A stretch of DNA of 38,037 nucleotides from Thiomonas sp. X19 (GCF_900089495.1 NZ_LT605203.1:1766849-1804885); one strand, 5' to 3'. Counted from the stretch's first letter, positions 12,366-19,578 are shown. Program-made: numbers and translations. The notes: a model not told the origin generated them from the letters alone.

Positions 12366-14303
12366 ATGTTTGATTTCGTCCGCAAGCACACCAAGCTGCT
12401 GCAGGTTCTTTTGTTCCTGCTCATCTTCCCGTCCTTCGTGTTGTTCGGCATCCAGGGCTATGACAGCTTCAACAACAACGGCAGTCTCGCGGCCAAGGTC
12501 GATGGCATTCCCATCAGCATGCAGCAACTCGACAACGCCCAGCGCAGCGAGATTGCGCGCATGCAGCAGACGCTGGGCGCGTCGGCCGACATCAAGAGCC
12601 TGGACACGCCCGAGGCCAAGCTGCGCACCCTCGACGGCCTGATCCGGCAGACCTTGCTGCAGGTGGCTGTGCGCAAACAGCACCTGGCGGTGAGCGACAG
12701 CCAGGTGCAGCAGGCCATTCTGCAAATTCCCCAGATCGCCGCGCTGCGCAAACCCGATGGCAGCTTTGACGAGGAGGCTTATCGGCAACTCATCGCGGCG
12801 CAAGGCATGACCACGGCGCAGTTCGAAGGCCAGGTGCGCGAGCAACTGCTGCAGCAGCAGGCCGTGGACGGCATCGCCGAGCCGGTGATTGAAAGCAAAA
12901 CCATCGCCGGCCAGCTTTACGACTGGCAAAACCAGAAGCGCCAGGTGCGTCTGGCGCTGTTCAACACGCAGGATTACACATCCCAGGTGCAGCCAAGCGC
13001 CGCGCAAATCGAAGCGTTTTACAAGGACCACACCGCGCTGTTCCAGTCGCCGCAAAGTGCCGACATTCAGTATGTGGTGCTGAGCCTGAACGCCGTGCGC
13101 CAGGGCATCGTCATCACCCCGGCGCAGGCGCAGGCTTATTACACCCAGCACATCGCCGAGTTCAGTACACCGCAGGAGCGCAAGGCCAGCCACATCCTGA
13201 TCACGCTGCCGCCCAACCCCACTCCGGCGCAGGTGCAGGCGGCCAAGACGAAAGCGGAGGCCATCCTGGCCGAGGTACGCAAGGATCCTGCCCAGTTCGC
13301 CGAAATTGCCAAGCGCGACTCGCAAGACCCTGGCTCCTCGGCGCAAGGCGGCAACCTCGGTTATTTCACGCAAAACGCCATGGTCAAGTCCTTCGCTGAC
13401 GCCGTGTTCGCCATGAAGAAGGTGGGTGACATTGTTGGGCCTGTGCTGTCCCCATACGGCTTTCACATCATCGAGCTGACGGGCATCAAGCCGGCCGAGC
13501 AAAAGCCGTTTGCACAGGTTCAAAGCAGCATTCAGGCGCAATTGCAGAATCAGGAGGCACAGAAGCGTTTTCCCGAGATGGCCGACAAGTTCAGCAGTCT
13601 CGTTTACGAAGACAGTCGCAGTTTTGCTCAGGTCGCCGCAAAGTATCACCTCGAGGTGCAGACTGCCGAGGGTGTCAGCCCAACGCCCAAGGCGTCAGGC
13701 GACAGCAGGACCGATCCGCTCGCCAATGCCGCCTTCCTCAAGGCCGTCTTCAGCAGCAACAGCATCCGCGACAAACGCAACATCTCTGCGGTCGAGATAG
13801 CGCCCAACACCCTGGCCTCGGCCCGTATCTTGAAATATCAGCCGGCAAGCACGCTGACGTTCGCCCAGGCGCAGGACAAGGTGCGCGCTTTACTGGTCGC
13901 ACAGCAGGCCGCCGCATTGGCCGTCAAGGCCGGCGAACAGGCACTGGCTGCCGCCCGACAAGGCAAGGCCATGCCGGCATGGGGTGCGCCGGTTGAAATT
14001 TCCCAATCCCAAACACCGGCCACGGCCGGTGTCCCCGCTGCGGCGGTCGCGGCAGCCTTCCAGCTTCCAGTGGCAAAGCTGCCGGCATTGACAGGCCTGA
14101 CGCTGCCGGGGCAGGCTGGCTACGCCATCGTCTCGGTCGACAGTGTGAGCAAGGCCAAACCTGATGCCGAGCAACTGCGCGCGCAGCAAGGCGCCATGAG
14201 TCAGTTGCTGTCCCAAGGCGTGACCGAGGCCTATATCGACAGTCTGAAAAAACGCTACGGCGTCGAGATGCTGTACAAAGTTCCGCCTCTGGCCAATTCC
14301 TGA
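12366..14303 (+). CDS. ppiD: Periplasmic folding chaperone / peptidyl-prolyl isomerase PpiD
   Basis: Inner-membrane-anchored chaperone that assists proteins leaving the Sec translocon. The 645-residue protein has a cytoplasmic N-terminus MFDFVRKHTK, one membrane helix (LLQVLLFLLIFPSFVLFGI), a SurA-like N-domain (about 35-160), and a parvulin PpiC domain at about 270-375 with KASHILITLPP, SQDPGSSAQGGNLGYF and GPVLSPYGFHIIEL. A C-terminal SurA-N-like half follows. Length and order match PpiD. Many PpiD proteins have weak isomerase activity, so the chaperone role is the safer description. The gene has its own space behind the terminator at 12283. Confidence 0.93.
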   Translation: MFDFVRKHTKLLQVLLFLLIFPSFVLFGIQGYDSFNNNGSLAAKVDGIPISMQQLDNAQRSEIARMQQTLGASADIKSLDTPEAKLRTLDGLIRQTLLQVAVRKQHLAVSDSQVQQAILQIPQIAALRKPDGSFDEEAYRQLIAAQGMTTAQFEGQVREQLLQQQAVDGIAEPVIESKTIAGQLYDWQNQKRQVRLALFNTQDYTSQVQPSAAQIEAFYKDHTALFQSPQSADIQYVVLSLNAVRQGIVITPAQAQAYYTQHIAEFSTPQERKASHILITLPPNPTPAQVQAAKTKAEAILAEVRKDPAQFAEIAKRDSQDPGSSAQGGNLGYFTQNAMVKSFADAVFAMKKVGDIVGPVLSPYGFHIIELTGIKPAEQKPFAQVQSSIQAQLQNQEAQKRFPEMADKFSSLVYEDSRSFAQVAAKYHLEVQTAEGVSPTPKASGDSRTDPLANAAFLKAVFSSNSIRDKRNISAVEIAPNTLASARILKYQPASTLTFAQAQDKVRALLVAQQAAALAVKAGEQALAAARQGKAMPAWGAPVEISQSQTPATAGVPAAAVAAAFQLPVAKLPALTGLTLPGQAGYAIVSVDSVSKAKPDAEQLRAQQGAMSQLLSQGVTEAYIDSLKKRYGVEMLYKVPPLANS

Positions 14304-14342
14304 AACAGCTTCGCGAGGGCACGGTCGCATCCATGTCCTGCC

Positions 14343-14348
14343 TATAAT
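14343..14348 (+). promoter_or_regulatory. Possible -10 box of tRNA-His
   Basis: A consensus TATAAT lies 17 bp upstream of tRNA-His, with a TG two bases before it. No good -35 box is seen at the right spacing, so the call rests on the -10 match and its position. Confidence 0.4.
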
Positions 14349-14364
14349 GACAAGTTGTTCTGCG

Positions 14365-14440
14365 GTGGCTGTAGCTCAGTTGGTAGAGTCCAGGATTGTG
14401 ATTCCTGTTGTCGTGGGTTCGAGTCCCATCAGCCACCCCA
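14365..14440 (+). tRNA. tRNA-His (anticodon GTG), integration target
   Basis: Acceptor GTGGCTG pairs with CAGCCAC; the D-arm is AGCTCAGTTGGTAGAG; the anticodon loop TTGTGAT gives GTG (histidine); the T-arm is GTGGGTTCGAGTCCCAT; CCA is encoded. The extra 5' G (-1) typical of tRNA-His is available at 14364. The integrase gene of the adjacent element runs antisense through it, which marks the tRNA as the attachment site. Confidence 0.97.
14376..14440. other. Probable att site within tRNA-His
   Basis: The integrase reading frame ends inside the tRNA (stop complementary to 14376-14378), and everything to the right is accessory. Tyrosine integrases encoded next to a tRNA normally recombine in its anticodon-to-3' part, so the crossover block should lie in about 14390-14440. 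The matching repeat at the far end is not in the window, so exact limits cannot be given. Confidence 0.6.
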
Positions 14441-15596
14441 AAGATTTCTTCTGAACTTGCGCGGACTTACCAACATCGCGCTGCGTTGATTCTGCGCCAA
14501 GTTCTGGCACTTGTTCCAGATTTGAGACAGAGACCCGGTCGGCCCAGGCGGCCAGATGACCGGGACTCAGGTGGGTGTAACGCTCCACCATCGCCAGACT
14601 GGCCCATCCCCCAAGTTCCTTCAGCACCATGGCAGGTGTGCCCGCCATCGTGTGCCAACTTGCCCAAGTATGGCGCAGATCGTGGAAGCGTAGCTCGGGC
14701 ACTCCCGCCCTGATGCATGCCTTGCGCCAGGCGTGATTGCAGATCTTCCCCGTGGGCGCATCGGCCGTTTTCGTGTCGCGGCGGTAGACCGGAAACACCC
14801 AGCGCCGGTGCTGGCCTCTCTGCTCGCGGAGAACGTCCAACGCATCGGCGTTTAGCGGCACCGGAATGTTCTTACCGGCCTTGGCCTGGTCGGCGTGAAT
14901 CCAGGCCGTGCCGCGCTCCATGTCGACCTGAGTCCAGGTCAGCATGCGCACGTTGGTTTCACGCAGGCCTGTTGACAGGGCGAAGCGGGCCATCTGGCGC
15001 AGATGCGCGGGCAGCTCGGCCAGCAAGATGTCGGCCTGCTCAGGCGTGAGCCAGGTCATGCGTTTGGCGGGCTGCGGTTGCTTGATGATCGGCGGCACGC
15101 GGTCGATCCATCCCCGCTTGTGCGCGTAGTGCAGGATTTTGGACAGCTCGGCCATGTGCAGGTTGACGGTGCCGGCCGCCGCTGGCTTGGGCGCAGGCGG
15201 TTTCTCGCCTGCGGCGATGGCACGCTCGATGGCACGCCGGTTCACCGGACAGTCGCGGCGCGCGGCCATGATCTGCCGCACGCGCTGCGCGTCGATGTCC
15301 TTGAGCGCCACGCCCTGGAGTCCGCCCTGGTAGGTCAGCCACGTCAACTTGAGCTTGATGTCCTCGATGGAGCGCCGATGGCCGAACTCCTGCAGCCAGG
15401 CCACGACGGCAGCATCCCAGGTTACGGACGGGGCTTGTCCAAGTCGCTTGACCCGCCAGAGGTCACTCGCAACCTGGGCGGCATATTCCTCCGCCTGCGC
15501 TCTTTCTGTGGTGCCAGCGCTTCGCTTAATGCGCTCGCCATCGACGGTGATGTCGATGTACCAAGTAAGGCTCTGTCCACGCCGATAGACACGCAT
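14376..15596 (-). CDS. int: Tyrosine site-specific integrase
   Basis: Catalyses integration and excision at the tRNA-His site. From the ATG at 15596 (MRVYRRGQSLTWYID) the protein has 406 residues; an upstream in-frame codon at 15644 is less likely. The N-terminal SAM-like core-binding domain is followed by the catalytic domain with Arg in LSTGLRETNVRMLTW, HDLRHTWASW (HxxR), a Trp in the GGWASLAMVERYTHLSPG segment, and the nucleophile Tyr in that same segment. The final residues (GLEPTTTGITILDSTN) are encoded by the complement of tRNA-His, so the C-terminus depends on the integration site. It overlaps the upstream HTH gene by 175 bp. Confidence 0.93.
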   Translation of the reverse strand: MRVYRRGQSLTWYIDITVDGERIKRSAGTTERAQAEEYAAQVASDLWRVKRLGQAPSVTWDAAVVAWLQEFGHRRSIEDIKLKLTWLTYQGGLQGVALKDIDAQRVRQIMAARRDCPVNRRAIERAIAAGEKPPAPKPAAAGTVNLHMAELSKILHYAHKRGWIDRVPPIIKQPQPAKRMTWLTPEQADILLAELPAHLRQMARFALSTGLRETNVRMLTWTQVDMERGTAWIHADQAKAGKNIPVPLNADALDVLREQRGQHRRWVFPVYRRDTKTADAPTGKICNHAWRKACIRAGVPELRFHDLRHTWASWHTMAGTPAMVLKELGGWASLAMVERYTHLSPGHLAAWADRVSVSNLEQVPELGAESTQRDVGKSAQVQKKSLGWLMGLEPTTTGITILDSTN

Positions 15597-15787
15597 GGTG
15601 CGTTCTCCTGCTTTTTCCCGTTGAGATATTGTGTGCGAACCCATTCGATCACGTCATCATCGATCAACGTGTAGCTGCGCCCCAGCTTTGCCGCCGGCAG
15701 ACCGTGATGGCGGATGTGGTTCACCACAGTTTCGGGGCAGATGTGCAGCATTTCGGCGGCCTGGATCAAGGTGAGCGTGTTAGCCAT
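15422..15787 (-). CDS. Small HTH protein, excisionase-like
   Basis: A 121-residue protein whose first 55 residues form a winged HTH of the MerR/excisionase kind: LIQAAEMLHICPETVVNHI, then HGLPAAKLGRSYTLIDDDVIEWV. Such proteins bend DNA at att sites or regulate the integrase. The remaining 65 residues are low in recognisable structure and overlap the start of int out of frame, so a shorter functional product is possible. Its start overlaps the repC end by 8 bp, placing it in the same transcript between repC and int. Role in excision is inferred. Confidence 0.7.
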   Translation of the reverse strand: MANTLTLIQAAEMLHICPETVVNHIRHHGLPAAKLGRSYTLIDDDVIEWVRTQYLNGKKQENAPCVSIGVDRALLGTSTSPSMASALSEALAPQKERRRRNMPPRLRVTSGGSSDLDKPRP

Positions 15788-17135
15788 GCGTTACCCAGGT
15801 GCTTGAATGCCCCGCATACGCGTCAGACTCGTCTGTGGAGGATTTTCGAGTCGTCGGTAGTGTCGAGGTGACAGTCCGCGCAATCAACCCCGTCAGGAGG
15901 CTGTTCTTCGACGTTGGCCTTCCGCATATGGAGCCAGCGAAGATGTGCGGGCGATTTTCCTCGTCGCCAGCAACAGTGCCAGTTTCAGCAACGGATGTCT
16001 GATCGCCATCGTGTTGTCGGCCAAAAGCCAGAGCGCCGGCAGGTGCGGGGCATGCTGCGGTGACCAGCCCCGGCAGGGGCGGGTTCGGTGCAGGGGTTGG
16101 GTGTGTCGGAGAGGCGGGCGAGCCATCAGCGCAGCCCGGCTCTCTCTCCCCCCTTTCATGGGGGAGCTTTATACGCCCCCGGTTTTCCGAGGGAGAGGCG
16201 TAGTCAAGAACACGGGTTGGCGTAGCCAAGAACACGGGTTCCGGGCTGAATTCAATGTTTTTTCGCTCAATGCGTACAAGCTGGCGGTCGATTCCGACGC
16301 TCCACTCGTCCGTCGGTAGCTCGGCCAGCGCCTTGCGCAACTGCTGGCGGCGCTCCCTTGCTGTCGCCCCTTTTGCGTCCTCGCCCCAGACGTGCCTTGC
16401 GAGCGTGTCCAGCCCAATCGGGGGGCAGGTGCCGTACCCGGGGCGCCAGCAGGCGAGCCAGTGGTACAGCACCTGGCCGACTGGCGACAGATTGCGGAAG
16501 ACCTGCATGCGCACGCGGCCGAACGAACCCTCACCGAGCATGGCCCGCGTGAGTCTGTAGTTCAGGGTCACGCTGACCGCGTTGCGGCCTTCCCAGGCGC
16601 CGCCTTTAATCAGGTGGGTGAACGCGCCGCACGCGCCGCTTGTGGCGGTGGTGACGATGCTGGACAAGCGCACGAAGCTGTCCCGGATCATCTGGTGCGC
16701 CCGTCCGTCTTCCGGGTCGCGCCCGATCTCCCGGCAAAGGGCCGCCAAGGTCGTTTCCAGGGTAAACGTGAGTTTGTCGGCGGCGGCGTTTGGCTGATTT
16801 TTAGGGGGAGTGGCAAGCAGGTCCTCGATGTCCACGCTCTGTTTCAAATCGGCATGCCGGTCCGCGTCGCGCAGGGCCAGGGCCGCGCACGCCAGCAGCA
16901 CGCCCAGATCCTGCGCGTCGATCTCCGGGCCGTTGAGAATGATCTCGCCGCCGTTCCAGGATTGACGCAGGTTCTCGATGTACCCCCTACGCGCCGGCTT
17001 GCCGTCCTTGCCCTTCTTGAGGCGGACGACTGGCTTGACCAGCCCCGACAAACCTAACGGCATGTCCTGCCGCGCAATGCCCGCACGCGCATCCATCGCC
17101 CGGCGCGCTGCTGGTGAGAGGTCAGATCGCGCCAT
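15780..17135 (-). CDS. repC: IncQ-type replication initiator RepC, with long C-terminal extension
   Basis: RSF1010-type RepC binds origin iterons and opens the origin for RepA. Residues about 60-280 follow the RepC pattern: ILNGPEIDAQDLGVLLACAA, a helix-rich segment, LNYRLTRAMLGEG, then LYHWLACWRPG, PIGLDTLARHVWG and ARERRQQLRKALAEL, which align by eye with the RSF1010 segments ending SIDTLCGYVW and KRRQRVREALPEL. RSF1010 RepC has about 283 residues; this one has 451. The extra 150 residues are Pro/Gly-rich, without visible domain, and include two abutting 22-bp direct repeats, so part of the tail may be origin sequence or open by chance. It overlaps repA by 14 bp upstream and the HTH gene by 8 bp downstream. 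Confidence 0.8.
   Translation of the reverse strand: MARSDLSPAARRAMDARAGIARQDMPLGLSGLVKPVVRLKKGKDGKPARRGYIENLRQSWNGGEIILNGPEIDAQDLGVLLACAALALRDADRHADLKQSVDIEDLLATPPKNQPNAAADKLTFTLETTLAALCREIGRDPEDGRAHQMIRDSFVRLSSIVTTATSGACGAFTHLIKGGAWEGRNAVSVTLNYRLTRAMLGEGSFGRVRMQVFRNLSPVGQVLYHWLACWRPGYGTCPPIGLDTLARHVWGEDAKGATARERRQQLRKALAELPTDEWSVGIDRQLVRIERKNIEFSPEPVFLATPTRVLDYASPSENRGRIKLPHERGEREPGCADGSPASPTHPTPAPNPPLPGLVTAACPAPAGALAFGRQHDGDQTSVAETGTVAGDEENRPHIFAGSICGRPTSKNSLLTGLIARTVTSTLPTTRKSSTDESDAYAGHSSTWVTHG
16197..16240. repeat. Two abutting 22-bp direct repeats (iteron-like)
   Basis: Copies at 16197-16218 and 16219-16240 differ at one base (GGCGTAGTCAAGAA versus GGCGTAGCCAAGAA, both continuing CACGGGTT). 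The unit is not a multiple of three, so the copies are read in different frames within the repC tail. The unit length resembles IncQ iterons, but only two copies are visible, fewer than in known IncQ origins. An imperfect inverted repeat (16174-16200) and a 7-bp GC hairpin (16146-16166) lie just to the left. Confidence 0.6.
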
Positions 17136-18006
17136 TGCGCCGCTCCTTCATAGCTCGGTGGTCCGCGATGCCCGGTTTTTGCAGCGCATAGGCCATGAGC
17201 CGCCCGCCGGGCTGCTTTCTGAGCCACTTGGAGTCGATCGGCTTACCGTTGTTGGCCTTGACCTGCGCCAGACGGATGTAAAAACGCCGTTCGAGGTCGT
17301 CGGCAATGCCGTACTCGTCCGCCTCCGACGCGCTCATGACGGTCAGGTTGAGCTGCAGGCGCACCGCGGTGGTCAGGCTGGACGCCCCGCGCGACCGCTC
17401 CCAGTCGTCCCCGTCCTTGGATTTGCCGATGTGGTGCAGAACCAGGATGGCGCATCCCGTGGCCCGCGCGATGCCGCCCAGGGCGCGCATGAGCGTCGTC
17501 ATGTCGCCGTTGTTGTTCTCGTCGCAGTCGTGCAAGAACGCCAGGGGATCGAGAATGACCAGCCGGCGCCCCTCAGCGAGGGCCCGCAGCTTGGCGTAGA
17601 ACGGCCCATGCCCGATAACTCCGCCGGGCTGCCGCTGGATCACTCGCAGGTCATCCTGCTCGTCGGTCCAGCTCTGCACGTCGAGCTCTGCATCGATTTG
17701 CGCGAGATCGTCGAGGCTCAGCGCCGCCCGTAACTCGTTCAATCGATACTGGACCACCTTGGGAATGTCTTCGCCCATGACGATGGCAACAGGACCACTG
17801 GCCGGGGCCGGCCAGAGCGCATCGCCCATGCCCGTACAAGCGGCCTTGCCCAGTGCGACAGAGATGCCGATATGCAGGGCCAGAAAGCTTTTGCCGACCG
17901 CGCCTTGCCCGACGATGAGGCCAACGGTGCCCGCGAGCATGCCGGGGAGCACAAAGTCCAGGTGGGGCGGTACTGCCGCTTCGGCGAATGTGACGCGTTG
18001 GGCCAT
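17122..18006 (-). CDS. repA: IncQ-type replicative helicase RepA (RecA-like)
   Basis: Hexameric RecA-fold 5'-3' helicase that unwinds the IncQ origin. From ATG 18006 (MAQRVTFAEA) it has 294 residues, close to RSF1010 RepA. It shares the RepA pattern: LDFVLPGMLAGTVGLIVGQG then the Walker A GQGAVGKSFLALHI near residue 33, acidic GEDIPKVVQYRLNELRA, Walker B EGRRLVILDPLAFLHD, sensor VLHHIGKSK, SRGASSLTTAVR, and the C-terminal RRFYIRLAQVKANNGKPI. The longer open frame upstream of 18006 has no homology. Its end overlaps repC by 14 bp, preserving the IncQ repA-repC order. No RepB/RepB' primase gene is seen nearby. Confidence 0.87.
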   Translation of the reverse strand: MAQRVTFAEAAVPPHLDFVLPGMLAGTVGLIVGQGAVGKSFLALHIGISVALGKAACTGMGDALWPAPASGPVAIVMGEDIPKVVQYRLNELRAALSLDDLAQIDAELDVQSWTDEQDDLRVIQRQPGGVIGHGPFYAKLRALAEGRRLVILDPLAFLHDCDENNNGDMTTLMRALGGIARATGCAILVLHHIGKSKDGDDWERSRGASSLTTAVRLQLNLTVMSASEADEYGIADDLERRFYIRLAQVKANNGKPIDSKWLRKQPGGRLMAYALQKPGIADHRAMKERRNGAI

Positions 18007-18007
18007 G

Positions 18008-18343
18008 TCACACCCCCTGCGCGTCAGCGATCGCTGCCGACGCGAGCAACTGGCGAGCGCGTTCGTCGCGCTCGGCCTTGCGGGAGTCGATCCAGGCCCG
18101 TATTTCCGACTCCGGCCAGGCCATCTCGAAGCCTTGGCCGCGCTGCCCCAGGTGCAGGGGCATGGGGAATTTGCCCTCGCGTACAAGCTTGTAAATCGTC
18201 GTGCGGCTCAGGGCGGTGGCTGCGCATACAGCAGTGAAGCGCATCAGCGGATCGAAACCCTCGGGCAGCTTGGCCCGGCGCGCTGCGCCGCGTGCGGTGC
18301 CGGTCGATGCATTCGACGAGGCGGTTTGGGTATGCATTGGCAT
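18008..18343 (-). CDS. AlpA-like HTH regulator
   Basis: A 111-residue protein starting at ATG 18343, which is preceded by a good ribosome site (AAAGGAA, 7 bp away); the open frame further upstream is ignored. After a Ser/Ala-rich N-terminal 40 residues it has an AlpA-type HTH: LMRFTAVCAATALSRTTIYK, then LVREGKFPMPLHLGQRG and WPESEIRAWIDSRKAERD. AlpA-type proteins regulate excision or integrase genes in phages and islands. It ends 1 bp before the repA start, so it probably belongs to the replication operon and may regulate it. Confidence 0.82.
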   Translation of the reverse strand: MPMHTQTASSNASTGTARGAARRAKLPEGFDPLMRFTAVCAATALSRTTIYKLVREGKFPMPLHLGQRGQGFEMAWPESEIRAWIDSRKAERDERARQLLASAAIADAQGV

Positions 18344-18505
18344 AAAAATTCCTTTCAGGTAGAAGGCCGCAATCGGCGTGCCTTCCCAGATTCGGGCGCG
18401 TGTTGCACGAGGTTGGCGCAACTGGCGTGATGTGTTTGACTGGAACGGGCGCGCGCAGCGATGCGCGAGGCGCAAGCTGCAAGCACTGCCGCGCTCGTGG
18501 GGGCT

Positions 18506-18718
18506 CTATTCGCGCTGCGCGCCGGCAGTCGATGGACTGACGGGCGGACTGGCGGGATCGATGGCACGCATCAGATCCGCCACTCGCCAGCGGGTGAGCC
18601 CGCCGATCCGCACGGGTGGGGGCAGCACGCCGGCGCCGACAGCGCGCCAGAACGTGGAACGGCCCATCGACAGCATGCCGGCGCCTTCCACGGCAGTGAC
18701 CAGAATCTTGTCGGTCAT
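18506..18718 (-). CDS. Small HTH DNA-binding protein (AlpA/MerR-like)
   Basis: A 70-residue protein of the short AlpA/excisionase HTH class: VTAVEGAGMLSMGRSTFWRA, then VGAGVLPPPVRIGGLTRWRVADLMRAI. Its start overlaps the stop of the upstream 195-residue gene by 4 bp (ATGA), so the two are translationally coupled. A second AlpA-like gene follows after a 162-bp gap with short GC-rich inverted segments but no convincing terminator. Target unknown. Confidence 0.75.
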   Translation of the reverse strand: MTDKILVTAVEGAGMLSMGRSTFWRAVGAGVLPPPVRIGGLTRWRVADLMRAIDPASPPVSPSTAGAQRE

Positions 18719-19302
18719 GACGCCTGCTCCTCGCCACAGTCAGCGAACAGAGCAAAAAGCTGGGCGTGGTTGCAAGCCACGGCATTCACCTCGCCGTTAA
18801 CCGTGTCCGCCAGACTCCCGGCCTGGTAGCTCAGCGTGTTGAGCACACTCGCCAGATCGCCAAGCAGGCCCCAAAGCTCTCCACTGGCCTGCTCTCGCGC
18901 AGCAATGACCGCCCGTCGCGCCAGCTTCGCCGTCGCGGACAGACTCTCCGCTTCGCTCTGTACGATCGCATCGATCTCGGTGATCGTCCGCGCCAGGCGG
19001 GCGGCGTCATGGCCTTTGGGCTGCCGGGTCTCCAAGGGGCGATCGCGGCGGTCGAGTTCGGCGTTTGCATCGCTGGCCGCCTCGCCTTCGTCGTTGTACC
19101 CGCTCCCCCCGCCGATCTCCTCATCGAGTGAGTCGGTCAGGCGCCAGGCCCATTGCCCGGATGGGGCGCGGTACACGCTGGCCGTCAGACCATCGCGCTT
19201 GATCGCGAAGCTGTCCGAAAAATCGGGTGAGGGGATGTTGCTGCTGGCCGCCTGGTGGCGGGCCGAAGAAGACCCATTGCGGGCCTCTGCAGGGTGCGTC
19301 AT
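18715..19302 (-). CDS. Unknown 195-residue protein, first gene of the replication operon
   Basis: No family recognised. After a polar N-terminus (about 35 residues) there is a beta-like stretch FAIKRDGLTASVYRAPSG then QWAWRLTDSL, an acidic linker rich in Asp/Glu/Ala, and a largely helical C-terminal half (ARLARTITEIDAIVQSEAES, SGELWGLLGDLASVLNTLS). It ends CGEEQAS. It is the first gene after the C4-like RNA leader, and its ribosome site (AGAGGAG, 19311-19317) lies inside the downstream target of that RNA, so its translation is the most likely direct object of control. Function cannot be inferred further. Confidence 0.7.
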   Translation of the reverse strand: MTHPAEARNGSSSARHQAASSNIPSPDFSDSFAIKRDGLTASVYRAPSGQWAWRLTDSLDEEIGGGSGYNDEGEAASDANAELDRRDRPLETRQPKGHDAARLARTITEIDAIVQSEAESLSATAKLARRAVIAAREQASGELWGLLGDLASVLNTLSYQAGSLADTVNGEVNAVACNHAQLFALFADCGEEQAS

Positions 19303-19311
19303 GGTGAAACT

Positions 19312-19350
19312 CCTCTGTGCGGTGTCGAACCGCCGCCCGCTGTCAAACGG
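19312..19350 (-). promoter_or_regulatory. Downstream target (b'-like) of the C4-like RNA, overlapping the ribosome site
   Basis: In the minus-strand transcript, GTTTGACAG (19348-19340) and GCACAGAGGA (19320-19311) are complementary to the central RNA. GCACAGAGGA pairs perfectly over 10 bases with the hairpin loop region of that RNA and includes the start of the AGAGGAG ribosome site of the 195-residue gene. Confidence 0.65.
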
Positions 19351-19352
19351 GT

Positions 19353-19440
19353 GGGGCGGAACCTGACGGGTTGACAGACCGGCACAGAGGAACCGGCGAG
19401 CCTTGCGGCTCCCCGCCAGGCCCGCCCCATAAGGGAGCTA
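19353..19440 (-). ncRNA. C4/CI-type antisense RNA in the operon leader
   Basis: C4 RNA of phages P1/P7 and CI RNA of P4 are processed from the leader of the transcript they repress and pair with flanking sites. Here the minus-strand RNA shows a closing stem GGGGCGG/CCGCCCC (19428-19422 with 19359-19353), an inner hairpin GAGCC-GCAA-GGCUC with flanking GGCG/CGCC pairing, and a second hairpin CCGG-(10-nt loop)-CCGG whose loop exposes CCUCUGUG. The next bases, CUGUCAACCC, are single-stranded. Both unpaired segments are complementary to sites on either side (19500-19527 and 19312-19350). The core of 76 nt is close to known C4/CI sizes. Family assignment is from recall of the motif, not from a model search. 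Confidence 0.72.
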
Positions 19441-19499
19441 CCTGACGCGCAAAACAAAGGCCGCGATCATCGCATGGACGGCGCGGCCTGCTGCTTGCG

Positions 19500-19527
19500 C
19501 CTCTGTGTTTTCCGGGCTGTCAAACCC
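19500..19527 (-). promoter_or_regulatory. Upstream target (a'-like) of the C4-like RNA
   Basis: Near the 5' end of the predicted transcript, GGGTTTGACAG (19527-19517) and CACAGAGG (19507-19500) repeat the two blocks found before the 195-residue gene and are complementary to the loop and tail of the central RNA. CACAGAGG pairs perfectly; GGGTTTGACAG pairs with one bulged base. Confidence 0.65.
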
Positions 19528-19549
19528 GTATCTCTTTCGAGATGGCGCA

Positions 19550-19578
19550 AGTATTCGGCAATGGGCGCGGGGTGTCAA
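19550..19578 (-). promoter_or_regulatory. Promoter of the replication/integration operon leader
   Basis: On the minus strand a perfect TTGACA (19578-19573), a 17-bp spacer and AATACT (19555-19550) predict a start near 19542, only 15 bases upstream of the a'-like target. The 230 bp between this promoter and the end of the helicase gene (19579-19809) show no gene and only a small palindrome (CCGATAGCATCGG near 19787). Confidence 0.62.
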
